NCBI GenBank assembly: GCA_944329505.1 | Contig: CALVIJ010000061.1 | Location: 1-5,841 of the forward strand | DNA length: 5,841 bases | Direction: 5' to 3' | Source of the DNA: an uncultured Bacilli bacterium | GTDB lineage: Bacteria > Bacillota_I > Bacilli_A > RF39 > UBA660 | Part shown: piece by piece, positions 4,703 through 5,841 of the stretch | How the letters are laid out: the number at the start of each line of letters is the position of its first letter | Position numbering within the stretch: position 1 is the first letter of the stretch | Program-made: the position numbers and the translations under genes | Notes under the pieces: generated by a model | Seen by the model: only the letters and a program-made list of their open reading frames with translations | The model's database searches: none | What the model was told of the DNA's origin: nothing

Positions 4703-5389
4703 TTATTGTCTTTTATTCATATATGGTTTTACAGTTTTATAAATTACTTCATTGATAGCATCTATATTTTTAGGCTGGCCATTTTCAGAACATTCAATAG
4801 TTACAAAATTATATTTTTCAGCAAGTTCTATATATGCGGTTTCAGCATGCTTTAAATGATTTGGATCTTTTTCATGACCATCAGCTTTTTCTTGACGATG
4901 GGTTTTTAATTTTTCAGCAACTTCAACTGGCATATGAAGGAAAATGGTTAAGTCAGGTTTTGGTAATTGCATTAAATCGAATTCTAATTTATCTAACCAG
5001 TTATACATTTCTAAACGTTCTTTTTTTTCTTCTATTTTTCCACCTTGATGAGCCATATTAGAATAAATATATCTATCTAAGATAACGTTATATCCTTGTT
5101 CTAATAAGAAATTGATTTTATTTATGTTATATTTGCGGTCGGCAGCATAATACAAAGATGCGACTTTAGGATCAACTTTAGTGGATCCTTCTTCAAAATA
5201 ACATGAACCAAAGTTTTCTTTGCCTAAATATGGTCCGCCTATTATTCTTCCAGTTGGTGAATTATAATTTGGAAAAGAAAAGTTTTGAACTTGATAACCT
5301 TCTTCTCTTAGTTTTTTAATCAACAAATTAGTTTGGGTTTCTTTGCCGGAACAATCCGTTCCTTCAATAGTTATTAATTTCCCTTTCAT
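4703..5389 (-). CDS. tmk: Thymidylate kinase (dTMP kinase)
   Basis: A 228-residue P-loop kinase that phosphorylates dTMP to dTDP with ATP in the cytoplasm. It starts MKGKLITIEG and carries the ATP-binding loop GTDCSGKET (10-18). The loop has Cys where many Tmk proteins have Gly and Glu right after the Lys, with T18 keeping the following Thr. DRYIYSNMAHQGGK (105-118) is the thymidylate-kinase DRY signature that positions the nucleotide. LAEKYNFVTIEC (189-200) and the closing helices fit the family. The lid region is around HRQEKADGHEKD (164-175). The length is slightly above the usual 205-215, owing to an insert near PYLGKENFGSCYFEEGSTKVDP (about 53-74). The start follows folA by five bases, with AAAGGAGA (overlapping the folA stop) eight bases upstream. 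An earlier ATG in the gap stops after two codons. The arrangement marks a dTTP-synthesis operon. Confidence 0.95.
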   Translation of the reverse strand: MKGKLITIEGTDCSGKETQTNLLIKKLREEGYQVQNFSFPNYNSPTGRIIGGPYLGKENFGSCYFEEGSTKVDPKVASLYYAADRKYNINKINFLLEQGYNVILDRYIYSNMAHQGGKIEEKKERLEMYNWLDKLEFDLMQLPKPDLTIFLHMPVEVAEKLKTHRQEKADGHEKDPNHLKHAETAYIELAEKYNFVTIECSENGQPKNIDAINEVIYKTVKPYMNKRQ

Positions 5390-5394
5390 AACAT

Positions 5395-5841
5395 TTATCT
5401 CCTTTTATATAAAACATGTTTATGTTTTATTTTTGTATTTTCATCTTGTTTTTTATCTAATATTTGGGTGTCATATTCATCTTTGTTAAAATGCGGAAAA
5501 TATGCATCAGCATTTGATGAGGCTTCTATTTCAGTTAAATATATTTTATCCGTATATTCAAGTAAGGCTTTATAAATACTAGCTCCGCCAATATTAAATA
5601 TTTCTTCTTCACTATCTTTGTAATCGTTTAAAAATTCTGGAATACTGTGGTAAACTTCGACTTTTGGAATGTCTATATCTGTATGAGATAAGACAAGATG
5701 CTTTCTTTTAGGAAGTAATCGTGGTAATGATTCAAATGTTTTTCTTCCCATGATGATTGTATGACCTAAGGTTTGTTCTTTAAAAAATTTCATATCTCCA
5801 GGAATTTTCCATATTAAATTGTTATTAAGTCCTAGTTCTCC
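5395..5841 (-). CDS. folA: Dihydrofolate reductase, 5'-truncated by the window edge
   Basis: 148 residues are visible; the first dozen or so lie beyond the right edge. DHFR reduces dihydrofolate to tetrahydrofolate with NADPH, regenerating the cofactor used by thymidylate synthase. The visible start GELGLNNNLIWKIPGDMKFF covers the Met20-type loop and the WxxPxD motif whose Asp is the active-site acid. HTIIMGRKTFESLP is the NADPH-binding GRKTFES block, and IFNIGGASIYKALL is the second cofactor-binding GGxxxY block. YLTEIEASSNADAYFP matches the family C-terminal strand region. The in-frame ATG inside this frame at 5793 is an internal Met and not the start. The gene ends in KRR-TAA, overlapping the RBS of tmk. 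thyA is a common upstream partner but is not in view. Confidence 0.95.
   Translation of the reverse strand, partial: GELGLNNNLIWKIPGDMKFFKEQTLGHTIIMGRKTFESLPRLLPKRKHLVLSHTDIDIPKVEVYHSIPEFLNDYKDSEEEIFNIGGASIYKALLEYTDKIYLTEIEASSNADAYFPHFNKDEYDTQILDKKQDENTKIKHKHVLYKRR

Noticed and set aside
4834..5061. Plus-strand open frame of 75 codons
   Set aside because: It is antisense to tmk, which has full family motifs on the other strand.
1..5841. CRISPR array, tRNA genes, insertion sequence ends, phage or toxin-antitoxin genes
   Set aside because: No regularly spaced repeats, cloverleaf-like sequences, transposase motifs or paired small toxin/antitoxin frames were found by eye on either strand.

Overview
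The window is very AT-rich (roughly 30% GC by eye) and reads with the standard bacterial code: TGG is Trp, TAA is the usual stop, and several starts carry Shine-Dalgarno sites of the AGGAGG type. The genes (yceD-rpmF, folA-tmk, a UPF0316/YebE-like membrane protein, a ComGC-type prepilin, the end of a RodA/FtsW protein) point to a low-GC Bacillota, probably an uncultured gut-type Bacilli lineage. That placement is inference from gene content and composition.

Left part (1-722): the last 24 codons of a plus-strand RodA/FtsW-family gene end in a strong branched terminator. Next comes a minus-strand gene for a 99-residue membrane-anchored protein of unknown function, with a plausible promoter, and then about 200 bp of non-coding DNA. 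Middle (723-2489): a long minus-strand gene encodes a type IV prepilin N-terminus joined to two Ig-like regions and a right-handed parallel beta-helix, an architecture expected of a pilus-tip or surface adhesin. It has a clear RBS and an extended -10 promoter, but its start codon is ACG and codon 54 is TAG. Upstream lie rpmF (ribosomal protein L32, intact) and yceD (DUF177), the usual pair in one operon. yceD also carries an in-frame TAG, at codon 105, inside its conserved C-terminal block.

Right part (3260-5841): a promoter region separates yceD from a plus-strand UPF0316 (DUF5698-DUF2179) membrane protein. That gene converges on, and overlaps by 23 bp, a minus-strand glycerophosphodiester phosphodiesterase. 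Between the phosphodiesterase and tmk is a short transcription unit with no protein: a near-consensus promoter, about 116 nt with several perfect hairpins and a G-rich stretch, and an intrinsic terminator. It is either a small RNA or an attenuated leader of the phosphodiesterase gene. tmk (thymidylate kinase) and a 5'-truncated folA (dihydrofolate reductase) form a dTTP-synthesis operon that enters from the right edge.

The main points for follow-up are the cluster of translation-level lesions (two in-frame TAG codons and one ACG start within about 600 bp, around an intact essential-type gene), the prepilin/beta-helix fusion, and the unassigned hairpin RNA.
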